A DNA stretch of 64,000 nt from Comamonas testosteroni TK102 (GCF_000739375.1 NZ_CP006704.1:5270001-5334000), one strand, 5' to 3'; shown: positions 53,946 through 62,976, counted from the stretch's first letter. Notes: generated by a model from the letters alone, not told the origin. Numbers and translations are program-made.

Positions 53946-54752
53946 TCAGGCGGCCGGCGGCTCGCTGGCATAGCGCGCCAGAATATTGTTGAAGCCTGCA
54001 TGGGCCCGCTCGATCGAGCCTTCGCTGTGCAGAAAGCGGGCCTCGTAGTGCAGGGCCAGAATCAGGCCGTGAATCTCGAACAGCAACTGGCTGGCGTCCG
54101 CATCGGCACGCAGATCGCCGCATTCCTGGCTTTGCACGATGGTGCGGCGCATGGCGGCCAACCAGGTGCTGACGGACTCGGCCAGCGCATCGCGCACCGG
54201 CCCCGTACGATCATCGAACTCCACCGCCCCGCTGATATAGATGCAGCCGGAATCGATCTCCATGGAAGTGCGCTTCATCCAGTTGCCAAACAGCTCGCGC
54301 AGACGCGGAATGCCGCGTGGCGCCTCGATGGCTGGGTAGAAGACTTCCTGCTCGAAACGGTCGTGGTACTCGTGCACCACGGAAATCTGCAATTCCTCGC
54401 GCGAGCCGAAATGGGCAAACACGCCCGATTTGCTCATGCCCGTGAGCTCGGCAATCGCGCCAATGGACAGGCCTTCCAGCCCGATATGGGTTGCCAGATT
54501 GAGTGCCGCCTCCACAATCGTGGCCTTGGTCTGCTGCCCCTTGGCGAGCGAGCGGCCCGCAGACCGGACGGCGGCGGCCTCGACAGCCTTACTGGGGCTA
54601 ACCGCAGCTTGCGCCGGGGCGTGCAGCTTGCGAGACTTTGCGCTGGTCTTCGCGGGCCCGGCCTCTCCGTGCTGCCCCGAACGGCCGGCCCTATGCGCCG
54701 CGTCCCTGGCTGCGGGAGAAGTGGAAGAACGGGAAACGGGAGACGAGGCCAT
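53946..54752 (-). CDS. TetR-family regulator of the beta-oxidation run
   Basis: 268 aa from ATG 54752. The first 80 residues are an Ala/Ser/Arg-rich extension without a recognisable fold. The TetR HTH follows: KATIVEAALNLATHIGLEGLSIGAIAELTGMSKSGVFAHFGSREELQISVV. The ligand domain has MEIDSGCIYISGAVEFDDR. Its position ahead of acyl-CoA dehydrogenase suggests acyl-CoA responsive repression. A perfect palindrome 14 nt before the start is the probable autoregulatory site. Confidence 0.85.
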   Translation of the reverse strand: MASSPVSRSSTSPAARDAAHRAGRSGQHGEAGPAKTSAKSRKLHAPAQAAVSPSKAVEAAAVRSAGRSLAKGQQTKATIVEAALNLATHIGLEGLSIGAIAELTGMSKSGVFAHFGSREELQISVVHEYHDRFEQEVFYPAIEAPRGIPRLRELFGNWMKRTSMEIDSGCIYISGAVEFDDRTGPVRDALAESVSTWLAAMRRTIVQSQECGDLRADADASQLLFEIHGLILALHYEARFLHSEGSIERAHAGFNNILARYASEPPAA

Positions 54753-54766
54753 GAAACTCTCAATAA

Positions 54767-54780
54767 AACGAACGTTCGTT
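54767..54780. promoter_or_regulatory. TetR operator candidate
   Basis: Perfect 14-bp palindrome AACGAACGTTCGTT, 14 nt upstream of the TetR-gene start. It would block transcription or initiation of the whole run. Confidence 0.75.
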
Positions 54781-54880
54781 CTATTTTGCACAGTTTCCAG
54801 CCCGTTTTGACTTCATCAAGGGTAAATACTTAGGCTTTTCTTGCTCGGTTTTTCACCGGCTCTGTCTGCTCGATAGCCAT

Positions 54881-54914
54881 AAAAAACGCCGCCAGTCCGG
54901 GGACTGCGGCGTTC
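54881..54914 (-). terminator. Terminator after slmA
   Basis: AACGCCGCAGTCC and its complement with one bulged base and a 2-nt loop, followed on the minus strand by TTTTTTATGG. Confidence 0.85.
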
Positions 54915-54938
54915 TTGAAAAAGTGTCCGGGAAGGGAC

Positions 54939-55634
54939 TCAGACCACCACCATCATGGCCAGGCTGGCATCCAAATGCTCGGTAGGCAGACGGCGAAAGC
55001 CCGAGCGGGCATAGCGCTGCAGACGGCCCAGCGCAAATGAAGTCAGCACACTGGCCGCGACCGATGCCTCGGCCGTCGGCGCAGCAGAACCCATGGCGCC
55101 GGCCGCGGGACGCAGGCATTGACGCAAGGTGGACTCGATGCGGTCGAAGAACTGGTTCATGCGGGTCTGCAGACGTTCGCGCTCGAAAACAATGGCGTCG
55201 CCGACCATCACGCGCACCATGCCGGGATTCTTTTCACCGAACTGCAGCAGCAATGCCACCACGCGGTTGGCATTGCGCACGCCCGTGATCGGGTCATGCG
55301 CAGCCTCGGGCACATCACGGCCCACGATCTGCTGCACCAGCGTGAAGACGGACTGTTCGATGAACTCGATCAGACCTTCGAACATCTGGGCCTTGCTGGC
55401 GAAGTGACGGTACAGCGCTGCCTCGCTCACGCTCAAATGGGCTGCCAGGGCCGCCGTGGTAATGCGATCGGCACCCGGCTTTTCCAGCATGGAGGCCAGT
55501 GCCTGCAGGATTTGCTCGCGGCGTTCGCCGGGCTTGGGACGCTTGCGCGCGGGAGCCATGGCGGGAGCGGCAGGACTGTCCTCCGCGGGATTTTCAATAT
55601 TGGAAACAGGCGACAGGACTTCAGACTCAGACAT
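54939..55634 (-). CDS. slmA: Nucleoid-occlusion factor SlmA (TetR fold)
   Basis: 231 aa from ATG 55634. After a 30-residue acidic lead comes the TetR-type HTH with the SlmA pattern GERREQILQALASMLEKPGADRITTAALAAHLSVSEAALYRHFASKAQMFEGLIEFIEQSVF. SlmA binds nucleoid DNA and blocks FtsZ assembly over the chromosome. Proximity to argB supports the assignment. A generic TetR regulator is the alternative. Confidence 0.85.
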   Translation of the reverse strand: MSESEVLSPVSNIENPAEDSPAAPAMAPARKRPKPGERREQILQALASMLEKPGADRITTAALAAHLSVSEAALYRHFASKAQMFEGLIEFIEQSVFTLVQQIVGRDVPEAAHDPITGVRNANRVVALLLQFGEKNPGMVRVMVGDAIVFERERLQTRMNQFFDRIESTLRQCLRPAAGAMGSAAPTAEASVAASVLTSFALGRLQRYARSGFRRLPTEHLDASLAMMVVV

Positions 55635-55809
55635 AGGCGACTCAGTATTTATTAGCAATTTTCTCACAGCCAGTTGCACTGTTAAGCACACGACTATCCT
55701 TACCGGTAGGCGTCAGGTGCGTCAAACCAACCTTAATAAACAGCAGGCTTGCGGTCTCCACCCCAACTTTCACCCCCGCTCTCACCAACACGCAAGCGTA
55801 ACCGAGAAA

Positions 55810-57309
55810 TTAACCTTTGAGAGCTTCAGATACCGCATGAATGCCTTCTGAAACTGATTGAACCGGAATTTCAAGTCTTACTAATAAGCCTTTACCGAAA
55901 CTTCCATCTGCAAAACTCAGTACACCTTGATGCAATTGCGTTATTTCGTCCGCAATTGCGAGGCCCAAACCGGTTCCCTCTTCGACCACGCCCTGAGCGC
56001 GATAAAAGCGCTGGGTAATCTGGCTACGCTCTTCCTCGGGCACGCCGGGTCCGTCATCGTCTACCTCGACAAAAGCCCATTGCTGCACGCCCGCCATCTG
56101 CAGCAGGGTGGCGTCGTCCGTGCCCACGGGCCGCGAGCGCAGACCGCAGCGCAAGGTGACGCTGCCGCCTCGGGGCGTGTATTTGATGGCGTTCTCCACC
56201 AGGTTGGAAACCAGTTCGCGCAACAACCAGCTATGGCCCCAGACCGATGCCGGCTCGACCTCCAGACCGAAGTCCAGCTCCTTGATCGACGCGCGATCGA
56301 TAAAGGTCTCGAGCATGCTCTCGCACAGTTCCTTGAGATCCACCTCCTGCAGCGGCTGCACCTCGGCATTGCGCGCATCGGCACGCGACAGGGCCAGCAA
56401 CTGACGCGCCAGCTGCGAGGTGCGCCGCGTTGCATCACGCAATTGCTCGATCTGCTCCACCGTGAGCACGACCTGTGCCGGCTCCCCGGTCCGCTTGGCC
56501 AGGCGTCTGGCCTCCTGCCCGCTCAGGGCCCAGGCTTCCACCTGGGTCTGCAGGGCCGCCAGCGGCGTGCGCAGCTGATGAGCCGCATCGGCGACGAAAC
56601 GGCGCTGGCCCTCGGCCTGCGCATTGACCAGCGAGAACAGACGATTGAGCGAGCGCACCAGGGGCCGCACCTCGGCCGGCGAAGTCTGCTCGTCAATCGG
56701 GCTCAGATCGCGCGGCGAGCGGCGCTCCACCGCCTGGGTCAGCTTGTGCAGCGGCTTGAAGGCCCGGCTCACCGACCAGTAAATGGCCACGGCCGCGCCG
56801 GCGATCAGCAGCAGATTGGGCAGCAGCACATGCATCAGCAGCTGGCGCACCCATTGCTGGCGCACATCGCTGCTGTCAGCCAGCATGACGACCATTTCGC
56901 CGGCGCCATAGGTTTCGGCCTTGAGCACGGCAACGCGATAGGTCACCCCGTCATGCTCCTGGCTATGGAATTCCGCCGTGCCGGTCGCCGGCACATCGAA
57001 GCTGATCCAGGCATCCCCGGCCACCACGTTGCCTTGCAGATCGCCCACGGCATAGCCGGCTTCGTCGCCCTGATTGCGCAAAAAATCTTCGACACTGGGC
57101 GTCAGCGACACCAGCGGCGGCGTGCCGTCCGCAATCGAAGGCGCGAGCACCGAGTCGGCCAGGGCCGGCAGCAGGCGCAGCAAACGCTGGTCATGCTGGG
57201 TGGACGCCTCGTCCGCGGCGCTGTAGCTGAACCAGCCGCCCATGGCCGCCAGCAGCATCAGCGGCACCAAAAGCAGAACCAGCAGCCGAAAACGCAAATT
57301 GGCGGTCAT
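55810..57309 (-). CDS. Sensor histidine kinase (TctE-like)
   Basis: 499 aa. TM1 at residues 9-28 and TM2 at about 158-180 enclose a periplasmic domain of 130 residues. HAMP-like linker, then the H-box FVADAAHQLRTPLAAL with phospho-acceptor His244. N-box LRELVSNLVENAIKYTP, G-boxes VDDDGPGVPEEER and GTGLGLAIADEITQLH are complete. The periplasmic domain is like TctE, which senses tricarboxylates. No tct transporter gene lies nearby. Confidence 0.9.
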   Translation of the reverse strand: MTANLRFRLLVLLLVPLMLLAAMGGWFSYSAADEASTQHDQRLLRLLPALADSVLAPSIADGTPPLVSLTPSVEDFLRNQGDEAGYAVGDLQGNVVAGDAWISFDVPATGTAEFHSQEHDGVTYRVAVLKAETYGAGEMVVMLADSSDVRQQWVRQLLMHVLLPNLLLIAGAAVAIYWSVSRAFKPLHKLTQAVERRSPRDLSPIDEQTSPAEVRPLVRSLNRLFSLVNAQAEGQRRFVADAAHQLRTPLAALQTQVEAWALSGQEARRLAKRTGEPAQVVLTVEQIEQLRDATRRTSQLARQLLALSRADARNAEVQPLQEVDLKELCESMLETFIDRASIKELDFGLEVEPASVWGHSWLLRELVSNLVENAIKYTPRGGSVTLRCGLRSRPVGTDDATLLQMAGVQQWAFVEVDDDGPGVPEEERSQITQRFYRAQGVVEEGTGLGLAIADEITQLHQGVLSFADGSFGKGLLVRLEIPVQSVSEGIHAVSEALKG

Positions 57310-57438
57310 TAATGCTTATTTAATGAAACTTTGAGTATTCCATTTTCATAGCTGCAAGCGCTTCATTAATAACCAGTTCAGCTATATAAATAACCAAATC
57401 CCATATCAATCGGGCGCAAGCAGCTATCAAATAGAGAA

Positions 57439-58158
57439 TCAAACGGATTCGGGCATCAGCTCCAGCCGATAACCGAAGCCGCGAATGGAACGCAGGGCCA
57501 CGCCATGCGGCTCCAGTTTGCTGCGCAGGCGGGACACATAAACTTCCACGGCATTCGGCGTGATTTCACGGTCCCAGCCGGTCAGGGCCTGCAGCAGCTT
57601 TTCCTTGCTGGCGGGCTTGGGAGCATTGAGCAGCAGATACTCCAGCACCGTCCATTCACGCGGCCCCAGATCGATGGGCAGCAGGCGACCTTCGGTTTCG
57701 CCTTCCTGAGGCAGCTGGCGTGCGCCGGCGCGACGGCCCGCCGTATCCAGTTCGATGCAGCCGAAGTTCAGCACCGCCGAAGTCGCCGCCTGGGAGCGGC
57801 GCATCAGCGCACGCAGGCGCGCCAGCAACTCGGGCAGCTCGAAAGGCTTGACCATATAGTCGTCGGCGCCCCAGTCCAGGCCCTGCACCCGATCCTGCAA
57901 CGCATCGCGCGCCGTGAGGATCAGCACCGGCATGGCCTTGCTCTCCACATCGCTGCTGCGCAGGCGCCGCGTCAGCTCCAGGCCATTGATGCCCGGCAGG
58001 CCGATATCGATCACCGCCACGTCAAACGCTTCCTGGGCCAGCACCTCCAACGCGCGCTCGGCACTGCCCACCCAATCCACTGCATAACCGGCATCGGAAA
58101 GACCCAGCTTGATACCGCTGGCCACCATCACATCATCTTCCACCAGAAGCAAACGCAT
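57439..58158 (-). CDS. Response regulator (OmpR/TctD type)
   Basis: 239 aa. Receiver domain with Asp51 as the phosphorylation site (DVAVIDIGLPGINGL), acidic pocket VEDDV and the Lys of VKPFELPELL. The C-terminal winged helix is DLGPREWTVLEYLLLNAPKPASKEKLLQALTGWDREITPNAVEVYVSRLRSKLEPHG. It precedes the kinase gene by 129 bp, a wide and AT-rich gap for such a pair. Confidence 0.9.
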   Translation of the reverse strand: MRLLLVEDDVMVASGIKLGLSDAGYAVDWVGSAERALEVLAQEAFDVAVIDIGLPGINGLELTRRLRSSDVESKAMPVLILTARDALQDRVQGLDWGADDYMVKPFELPELLARLRALMRRSQAATSAVLNFGCIELDTAGRRAGARQLPQEGETEGRLLPIDLGPREWTVLEYLLLNAPKPASKEKLLQALTGWDREITPNAVEVYVSRLRSKLEPHGVALRSIRGFGYRLELMPESV

Positions 58159-58175
58159 AAAGTCCTACCTCGCTC

Positions 58176-58203
58176 AAAAACAAAAGCCGCCCAAAGGCGG
58201 CTT
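58176..58203 (-). terminator. Terminator after argB
   Basis: AAGCCGCC/GGCGGCTT stem with a 4-nt loop; on the minus strand TTTTGTTTTTG follows. Confidence 0.85.
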
Positions 58204-58315
58204 GCGGCAGAGTCCCGGGCACGGCTCCGCCCGGGAAAGCCCTGCAGCGATGTTAACGCCTTCTGCGAAAAGTCAGCCGGCAAGCACAAGCACATGTCAG
58301 GGCCAGACAGGCTCG

Positions 58316-59215
58316 TCAATGGCTGCGAATCATCGTGCCATACGCCTGGTCGGTCAGGATTTCCAGCAGCATGGAGTGCGGCACGCGTCCATCGATGATG
58401 TGCACCGCATTCACGCCGGCCTTGGCAGCGTCCAGGGCGCCGGCAATCTTGGGCAGCATTCCGCCGGAAATCGTGCCGTCGGCAAACAGACCATCGATCT
58501 CGCGCGCTGTCAGATCCGTCAGCAGATTGCCCGCCTTGTCCAGCACACCCGGAGTGTTGGTTAAAAGCACCAGCTTTTCAGCTTGCAACACTGTTGCGAG
58601 TTTGCTTGCAACCACGTCAGCGTTGATGTTGTAACTTTCGTTCTCTTCACCAAAACCGATAGGGCTGATCACCGGAATGAACGCATCGTCCTGCAGCGCC
58701 TTCACCACGCTGGGGTCAATCGCAACGATATCGCCCACCTGACCCACATCGTGCTCGATGCTTGGATCCTTGTTGTCCAGCATCTTGAGCTTCTTGGCAC
58801 GAATCAAGCCGCCATCACGCCCCGTCAGGCCCACGGCCTTGCCACCCGCCTGATGGATCAGACCCACGATGTCCTGCTGAACCTCGCCGGCCAGCACCCA
58901 CTCCACCACTTCCATGGTTTCTTCATCCGTGACACGCATGCCCTGAATGAATTCACCCTTCTTGCCAAGACGGCCCAGCGCCGCCTCGATCTGAGGTCCA
59001 CCACCATGAACCACCACAGGGTTAATCCCCACCAGCTTGAGCAACACCACATCTTCCGCAAAGTCGGCCTGCAAGGCAGGATCGGTCATCGCGTTCCCGC
59101 CATACTTGATGACCATGGTCTTGCCATGGAACTTGCGGATGTAGGGCAGCGCTTGCGCCAGGATTTCAGCTTTGTCGCGGGGTGCGATCTGGGTGGTGGT
59201 GTCAATGGTGGTCAT
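58316..59215 (-). CDS. argB: Acetylglutamate kinase
   Basis: Second enzyme of arginine synthesis, phosphorylates N-acetylglutamate. 299 aa. Conserved parts: [10 protein letters not shown] (residues 34-43), [16 protein letters not shown] (substrate loop), NVDP-like stretch [14 protein letters not shown] and [11 protein letters not shown] near the end. The N-terminal extension (about 25 residues) is typical of arginine-sensitive hexameric forms. It is divergent from the WecA-like gene. Confidence 0.95.
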   Translation of the reverse strand: MTTIDTTTQIAPRDKAEILAQALPYIRKFHGKTMVIKYGGNAMTDPALQADFAEDVVLLKLVGINPVVVHGGGPQIEAALGRLGKKGEFIQGMRVTDEETMEVVEWVLAGEVQQDIVGLIHQAGGKAVGLTGRDGGLIRAKKLKMLDNKDPSIEHDVGQVGDIVAIDPSVVKALQDDAFIPVISPIGFGEENESYNINADVVASKLATVLQAEKLVLLTNTPGVLDKAGNLLTDLTAREIDGLFADGTISGGMLPKIAGALDAAKAGVNAVHIIDGRVPHSMLLEILTDQAYGTMIRSH

Positions 59216-59365
59216 AGATCAAGGCTCTGTCCCGTGGGACAATGTTCAAGTCAGATGGGCTGCATTGTGCCGCAAATGCTCTTGGAGACGAGCAAGATGC
59301 CAACTTCCCCGAGTCAGCTACCCTCTCGATATAAAACTTAAAACGATTCCACATCCACTCACTCC

Positions 59366-60475
59366 ATGAATTCGATTATTTTCTCTGTTCAAGAGTTATT
59401 CAGGTATGACGCGTTTCTTGCAGGTTTGGCTTCGTTTATTACTTGCGTGTTGCTGGTTACCACCAAGAAATGGCATGGCAGTCTGTCAATGGACACCACA
59501 GACGGCTTGCAAAAATTCCATACCAACCCTACACCTCGAATTGGCGGTATCGCAATTGCCATTGGAGTATTCGTAGGCTATGCAGCCTCCAGTCATGGAG
59601 AAGCGGCCGCCGAAAAACGCGCCATTCTCGGCTCCATCCTGCTTGCAGGCATACCGGCCTTTGTTTTCGGCCTCATGGAAGACGTCACAAAGAAAGTCTC
59701 GGTCAAGGTGCGACTGCTCGCCACCATGGCCTCCGGTGTGCTGGGATGGGGTATTACAGGCACCTCTCTGACACACGTCGATATCTGGGGTATGGACTGG
59801 CTTTTGGGCTTCACCCTAATTTCCGTTATATTCACGGCCTTTGCTGTAGGTGGAGTGGCCAATGCCATCAATATCATCGACGGCTTCAATGGTCTGACGG
59901 CAGGCACGGCCATCATCATGCTCGCGGCTTTTGGCTTTATTGCACGCCAGGTCGGTGATATTCCATTGGCCTTCACCTGCCTCATCATTGCAGGCGCAGT
60001 CGCGGGATTCTTCGCGGTTAACTGGCCTGCAGGTAAGATTTTTCTGGGCGATGGCGGGGCCTACTTTCTGGGTTTCATGCTGGCATGGATTTCGGTTTTA
60101 CTACCCGAGCGCAATGCCTCAGTTTCACCGTGGACCAGTCTGTTGATCTGCTCCTACCCCATTATTGAAGTTGGTTTCAGCTTTGTGAGAAAAACGATTC
60201 GAGAAGGCTACCACCCAAGCCAGCCCGATGGCGTACATCTGCACATGCTGGCTAATAAGCGCTGGGCCAAGAAAGTGTTTTCCGGCTTTTCCAAACCAAT
60301 ACAGAATGGCTTGACATCGCCTTTCCTTTGGATGTATGCGGCTGTGCCTTGTCTTATGGCAGTATTCACCTACCAGAACAAATGGCTGACAGGCGGCTGC
60401 TTTGTCATCAGCGTAGTGTGCTACCTAACGTTTTATAGCAAGCTGGCATATTTTCGTTGGATTCCTCCAAGATAG
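59366..60475 (+). CDS. WecA/MraY-family polyprenyl-phosphate sugar-1-phosphate transferase
   Basis: 369-aa inner-membrane enzyme that starts surface polysaccharide synthesis by putting a sugar phosphate on undecaprenyl phosphate. About ten helices. Family motifs: FGLMEDVTKKVSVKVRL (acidic pair region), VANAINIIDGFNGLTAG, FLGDGGAYFLGF and the cytoplasmic HLHMLANKRWAKK. An initiating O-antigen or capsule transferase is likely. Downstream the cluster is cut by the IS mosaic that starts 36 bp after the stop. Confidence 0.9.
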   Translation: MNSIIFSVQELFRYDAFLAGLASFITCVLLVTTKKWHGSLSMDTTDGLQKFHTNPTPRIGGIAIAIGVFVGYAASSHGEAAAEKRAILGSILLAGIPAFVFGLMEDVTKKVSVKVRLLATMASGVLGWGITGTSLTHVDIWGMDWLLGFTLISVIFTAFAVGGVANAINIIDGFNGLTAGTAIIMLAAFGFIARQVGDIPLAFTCLIIAGAVAGFFAVNWPAGKIFLGDGGAYFLGFMLAWISVLLPERNASVSPWTSLLICSYPIIEVGFSFVRKTIREGYHPSQPDGVHLHMLANKRWAKKVFSGFSKPIQNGLTSPFLWMYAAVPCLMAVFTYQNKWLTGGCFVISVVCYLTFYSKLAYFRWIPPR

Positions 60476-60556
60476 GACGGTATTTGGGGTCGATCTGACG
60501 TATGTGAGTCGGCGTTGTTGCATAAATCACCGGTCAGCCTCTGGTAGCCTCGGACA

Positions 60557-60755
60557 ATGAGTCAGTCCCTGCAGCCCAAGCCCCGCTAGCGCACCACCAA
60601 CTAGAAGCAATACAACGCAGCGCTCAAAGCGCGAGGCTCTCTGACCATCTGGCTGGATAAGAACATGTCCTGGTTTGCCGCTGCCAGTGGCAAACGCGGG
60701 CGCGGCCCGCATTTCTCCGATTCCGCCATCCAGTTTTGCCTGACCACCGAGAACC
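60557..60755 (+). pseudogene. IS5-family transposase, N-terminal remnant
   Basis: From ATG 60557 the frame reads MSQSLQPKPR, then two in-frame TAG codons (after PR and after TTN), and continues KQYNAALKARGSLTIWLDKNMSWFAAASGKRGRGPHFSDSAIQFCLTTENL. This is the start of an IS5-type transposase, where Tyr and Trp are normal at the TAG positions. It breaks off at the IS3 end at 60756. Confidence 0.85.
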
Positions 60756-60785
60756 TGTGTATTGACCCAGCAGAACCTGCACAGG

Positions 60786-61607
60786 TCAGGCCGCTAATGC
60801 GAATGCCTCAGCGGGTGTTCTCATGTTCAACGCCTGATGCGGGCGTCGGTGGTTGTAGAAGTGGATCCAGTCCCCGATCAGGCGACTGGCATGCTGCAGC
60901 GATTCGAAGCGATGCCGATGCACGCATTGCTCCTTGAGCGTACGGATCACCCTCTCGACCACGCCGTTCTGCTCGGGGCTGTGTGGCGTGATGAACTCCT
61001 GGCGCAGCCCATAGCTTCTGACCAGCGAGGTGAAGCTGCGGCTGGTGAAGACCAGGCCATTGTCTGAACGCAGCAGGAACGGCTCAGATACTCGGCCCAG
61101 CGTGCCGAAGCGCGCGATCAGGGCCTGCTCCAGTGCTGACTCCGCCGTCTTCGATTTCCCACTGCGCGACAGGTGCCAGCCCAGCAGTTCCCGGCTATGG
61201 CAATCGATCACAAGGGCCATCGTCGTCCAGCCATCACGCCCGGCCCAGACCCGGCACATATCCGTGGCCCAGCGCTCGTTGGGCGCCTTGGCCACCGAGG
61301 GCAGCGACTGGATCCGCGGCCTGAAGCCCACCGGGCGCTTGCGCACCTGCCAGCCCTTGAGCTGGAAGATGCGCTGCACCGTGTTCTTGCTGAACCCCAG
61401 CAGGTGCGCCACGGTTCGGTACCCGAAGGACGGGTTCTCCTCGATCATGGCCTTGATCGGGGCCACGAAGTGCCCCTGCAGCGTGGGGGCAGCCTTCACC
61501 GGCCGGTAGTACACGCTGCGCCGCGGCACCTCGAACCACCGGCACAGCTTGCTGATCGAGACGGTGATGCCGTCGGCCTGCAGTCCCTGGCGGATCGTCT
61601 CGATCAC
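60786..61607 (-). CDS. IS3-family transposase OrfB (DDE integrase domain)
   Basis: 273 aa. The N-terminal HTH_21-like part (SYG-type: ENPSFGYRTVAHLLGFSKNTVQRIFQLKGWQVRKR) is followed by the DDE catalytic core. The first Asp is in RWATDMCRVW, the second in FLLRSDNGLVF, and the Glu in HSPEQNGVVERVIRTLKEQ, so all three catalytic residues are present. The GTG start overlaps the orfA stop by 3 nt. A fused OrfAB by -1 frameshifting is expected. Confidence 0.92.
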   Translation of the reverse strand: MIETIRQGLQADGITVSISKLCRWFEVPRRSVYYRPVKAAPTLQGHFVAPIKAMIEENPSFGYRTVAHLLGFSKNTVQRIFQLKGWQVRKRPVGFRPRIQSLPSVAKAPNERWATDMCRVWAGRDGWTTMALVIDCHSRELLGWHLSRSGKSKTAESALEQALIARFGTLGRVSEPFLLRSDNGLVFTSRSFTSLVRSYGLRQEFITPHSPEQNGVVERVIRTLKEQCVHRHRFESLQHASRLIGDWIHFYNHRRPHQALNMRTPAEAFALAA

Positions 61608-61918
61608 TTCTCGTCCTCGCCCAGCAGGGACTGCAATTTTTTTCTTGCGCGCAACTCCAGCATCGCCTCGCCGTAGGCCTCCTGCAACTCCTTCAGCTGG
61701 CGCTCGTACTGCTCGCGCACATCCTGCGGGTTGGCCTTCAGCGCATTCTCCATGCCCTTGCGGCCATCTTCCACCCAGCCCTCAATCTCCGACGGCGGCA
61801 GGTCATAGGTTCGACTGGCCTCCGACACGCTGGTCTTGCCCTGGATGATCTCCAGGATCAGTGCCGTCTTGCGCTTTGCGGTCCAGCGTTTGATCTCTTC
61901 TTCCATCAATGTGCTCAT
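61604..61918 (-). CDS. IS3-family OrfA (HTH protein)
   Basis: 104 aa. The HTH is TAKRKTALILEIIQGKTSVSEASRTYDLPPSEIEGWVEDGRKGM (residues 13-56), which binds the IS ends. A leucine-rich coil (QYERQLKELQEAYGEAMLELRARKKLQSLL) follows. An A7 run within this coil is the likely frameshift site. Confidence 0.9.
   Translation of the reverse strand: MSTLMEEEIKRWTAKRKTALILEIIQGKTSVSEASRTYDLPPSEIEGWVEDGRKGMENALKANPQDVREQYERQLKELQEAYGEAMLELRARKKLQSLLGEDEK
61637..61643 (-). other. Probable -1 ribosomal frameshift site (A7)
   Basis: Seven A on the coding strand (AGAAAAAAATTG context) in orfA. OrfB lies in the -1 frame relative to orfA, so slippage here would make the OrfAB transposase. Confidence 0.6.
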
Positions 61919-61973
61919 GGTGTCTTTCTCTCGACGGTAACACCTGAGCAGGTTTTCACTGGGTCAATACACA

Positions 61974-62622
61974 GATGCGCTCGAAGATGTGACACGATGC
62001 ATGTGTCGATGACGCCGCCTCTGAAGCGTTCTTGTCCCGTAGATGCCATGCCGTTGACCGTCAGAACGGTATGTATGCGGTACGGGAAGGCCACAGGCCC
62101 CTGCCGAAGGAACTGCGCTGCGTTGGCTTTCGTGGCCCTGTCAAAGAACGCAACATGCGTGAATTTTGTGATGCGGTCTATGGCGACGAGCATGCGCTGT
62201 CTGCCGCTGGAGACCTTCATTTCGGCGCTGTCGATGTGCACGAAGCCCAGCGTCGTTTCTTCAAACTTTCCGTGCCTTCGTGGCAACTGCGTTGCGGGCT
62301 GTCGACTGATTCCGTGACGCTGCAGGCATCGATGCAAGGCGGCTGTCTCCAGGATCTGCCCCATGAGATCGTCCAGCGACAGATGCCCTTGCTTGCGTAA
62401 TGCAATCGCCAGGTGTTCTTGCTCCTGGGAAAGATGCTGTCTCGCTGTGTCCCGAGGACCCATGGGCTCATCGAGCACCGAGGTGCGCGCACGCCACTTG
62501 GCCACGGTCTTGGGGTTGAGGCCATAGAGCTTGGCCAAGGACCGATGGGATCCGGTCGCTCGCTGGAGTTCTGCGCGGATACGCGGCGTTGTGCGGGCGC
62601 TGCCATGCCGGCGGGTTGCCAT
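61974..62622 (-). pseudogene. IS481-family transposase, truncated and frameshifted
   Basis: From ATG 62622 (AGGAG upstream) it reads MATRRHGSARTTPRIRAELQRATGSHRSLAKLYGLNPKTVAKWRAR, then LHRCLQRHGISRQP and the core FVHIDSAEMKVSSGRQRMLVAIDRITKF, typical of IS481. The second catalytic motif, normally TDNG, is TVNG. Soon after (about 62045) the frame shifts: the expected HIFDRVC-like stretch appears as HIFERIC in another frame. The rest is deleted at 61973. It cannot be an active transposase. Confidence 0.85.
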
Positions 62623-62678
62623 AGTGCTTTCTCCTGTTCCAGGCTGAAGAATGCACCATGACTTCCTGGGACCGTACA
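61974..62678 (-). mobile_element. IS481-family element, truncated
   Basis: The intact end at 62678 reads TGTACGGTCCCAGGAAGTC on the minus strand, a TGT-start terminus as in IS481. The other end was lost at the IS3 junction. Confidence 0.75.
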
Positions 62679-62807
62679 TCTAAGCGCCTGGGCGAGCGGA
62701 TCAGGTCTAGAACCTTCGAGCACCAGGCCAACGAACTGCACATCGGAGCCGCCATTCTCAATCGCTTCACTGAACTGGGCTGTCCGCAAACGGTGGCTGT
62801 GGCATAG
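62679..62807 (+). pseudogene. IS5-family transposase, C-terminal remnant
   Basis: The frame SKRLGERIRSRTFEHQANELHIGAAILNRFTELGCPQTVAVA-stop matches the end of IS5-type transposases (R-x-F-x-R-Q...AILNRFTxLGxPxT). About 215 middle residues are missing between this piece and 60755. Confidence 0.85.
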
Positions 62808-62976
62808 CCATGTTTGGGGGTTGGGGGAGGTCTGACCTGAGGCTGATTTATGCAACAGCGCCAGTCTTTATAGAAAGAGTCATTGAAACAAGAAAGAAGC
62901 AGGTGAAGAAAAATCTCTTAAAAAACAAGAATGGCTTCAAAAATAACTTAATTAATCCACAACCCGACAATGAATG

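Larger units (their letters stand above)
60756..61973 (-). mobile_element. IS3-family insertion sequence, apparently intact
   Basis: 1,218 bp bounded by TGTGTATTGACCCAG (60756-60770) and its complement (61959-61973). Each end continues with an AACCTGC word. It carries orfA and orfB on the minus strand. No matching target duplication is seen: the left flank is IS5 and the right flank is IS481, so a deletion or recombination has joined them. Confidence 0.85.
60511..62862. mobile_element. Nested IS mosaic inside an IS5-family shell
   Basis: The outer ends are near-perfect inverted repeats, GGCGTTGTTGCATAAATC (60511-60528) and its complement with one mismatch (62845-62862). AGTC flanks both sides (60507-60510 and 62863-62866), a likely 4-bp target duplication. 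Inside are the IS5 transposase ends, one IS3-family element and part of an IS481-family element. Confidence 0.82.
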
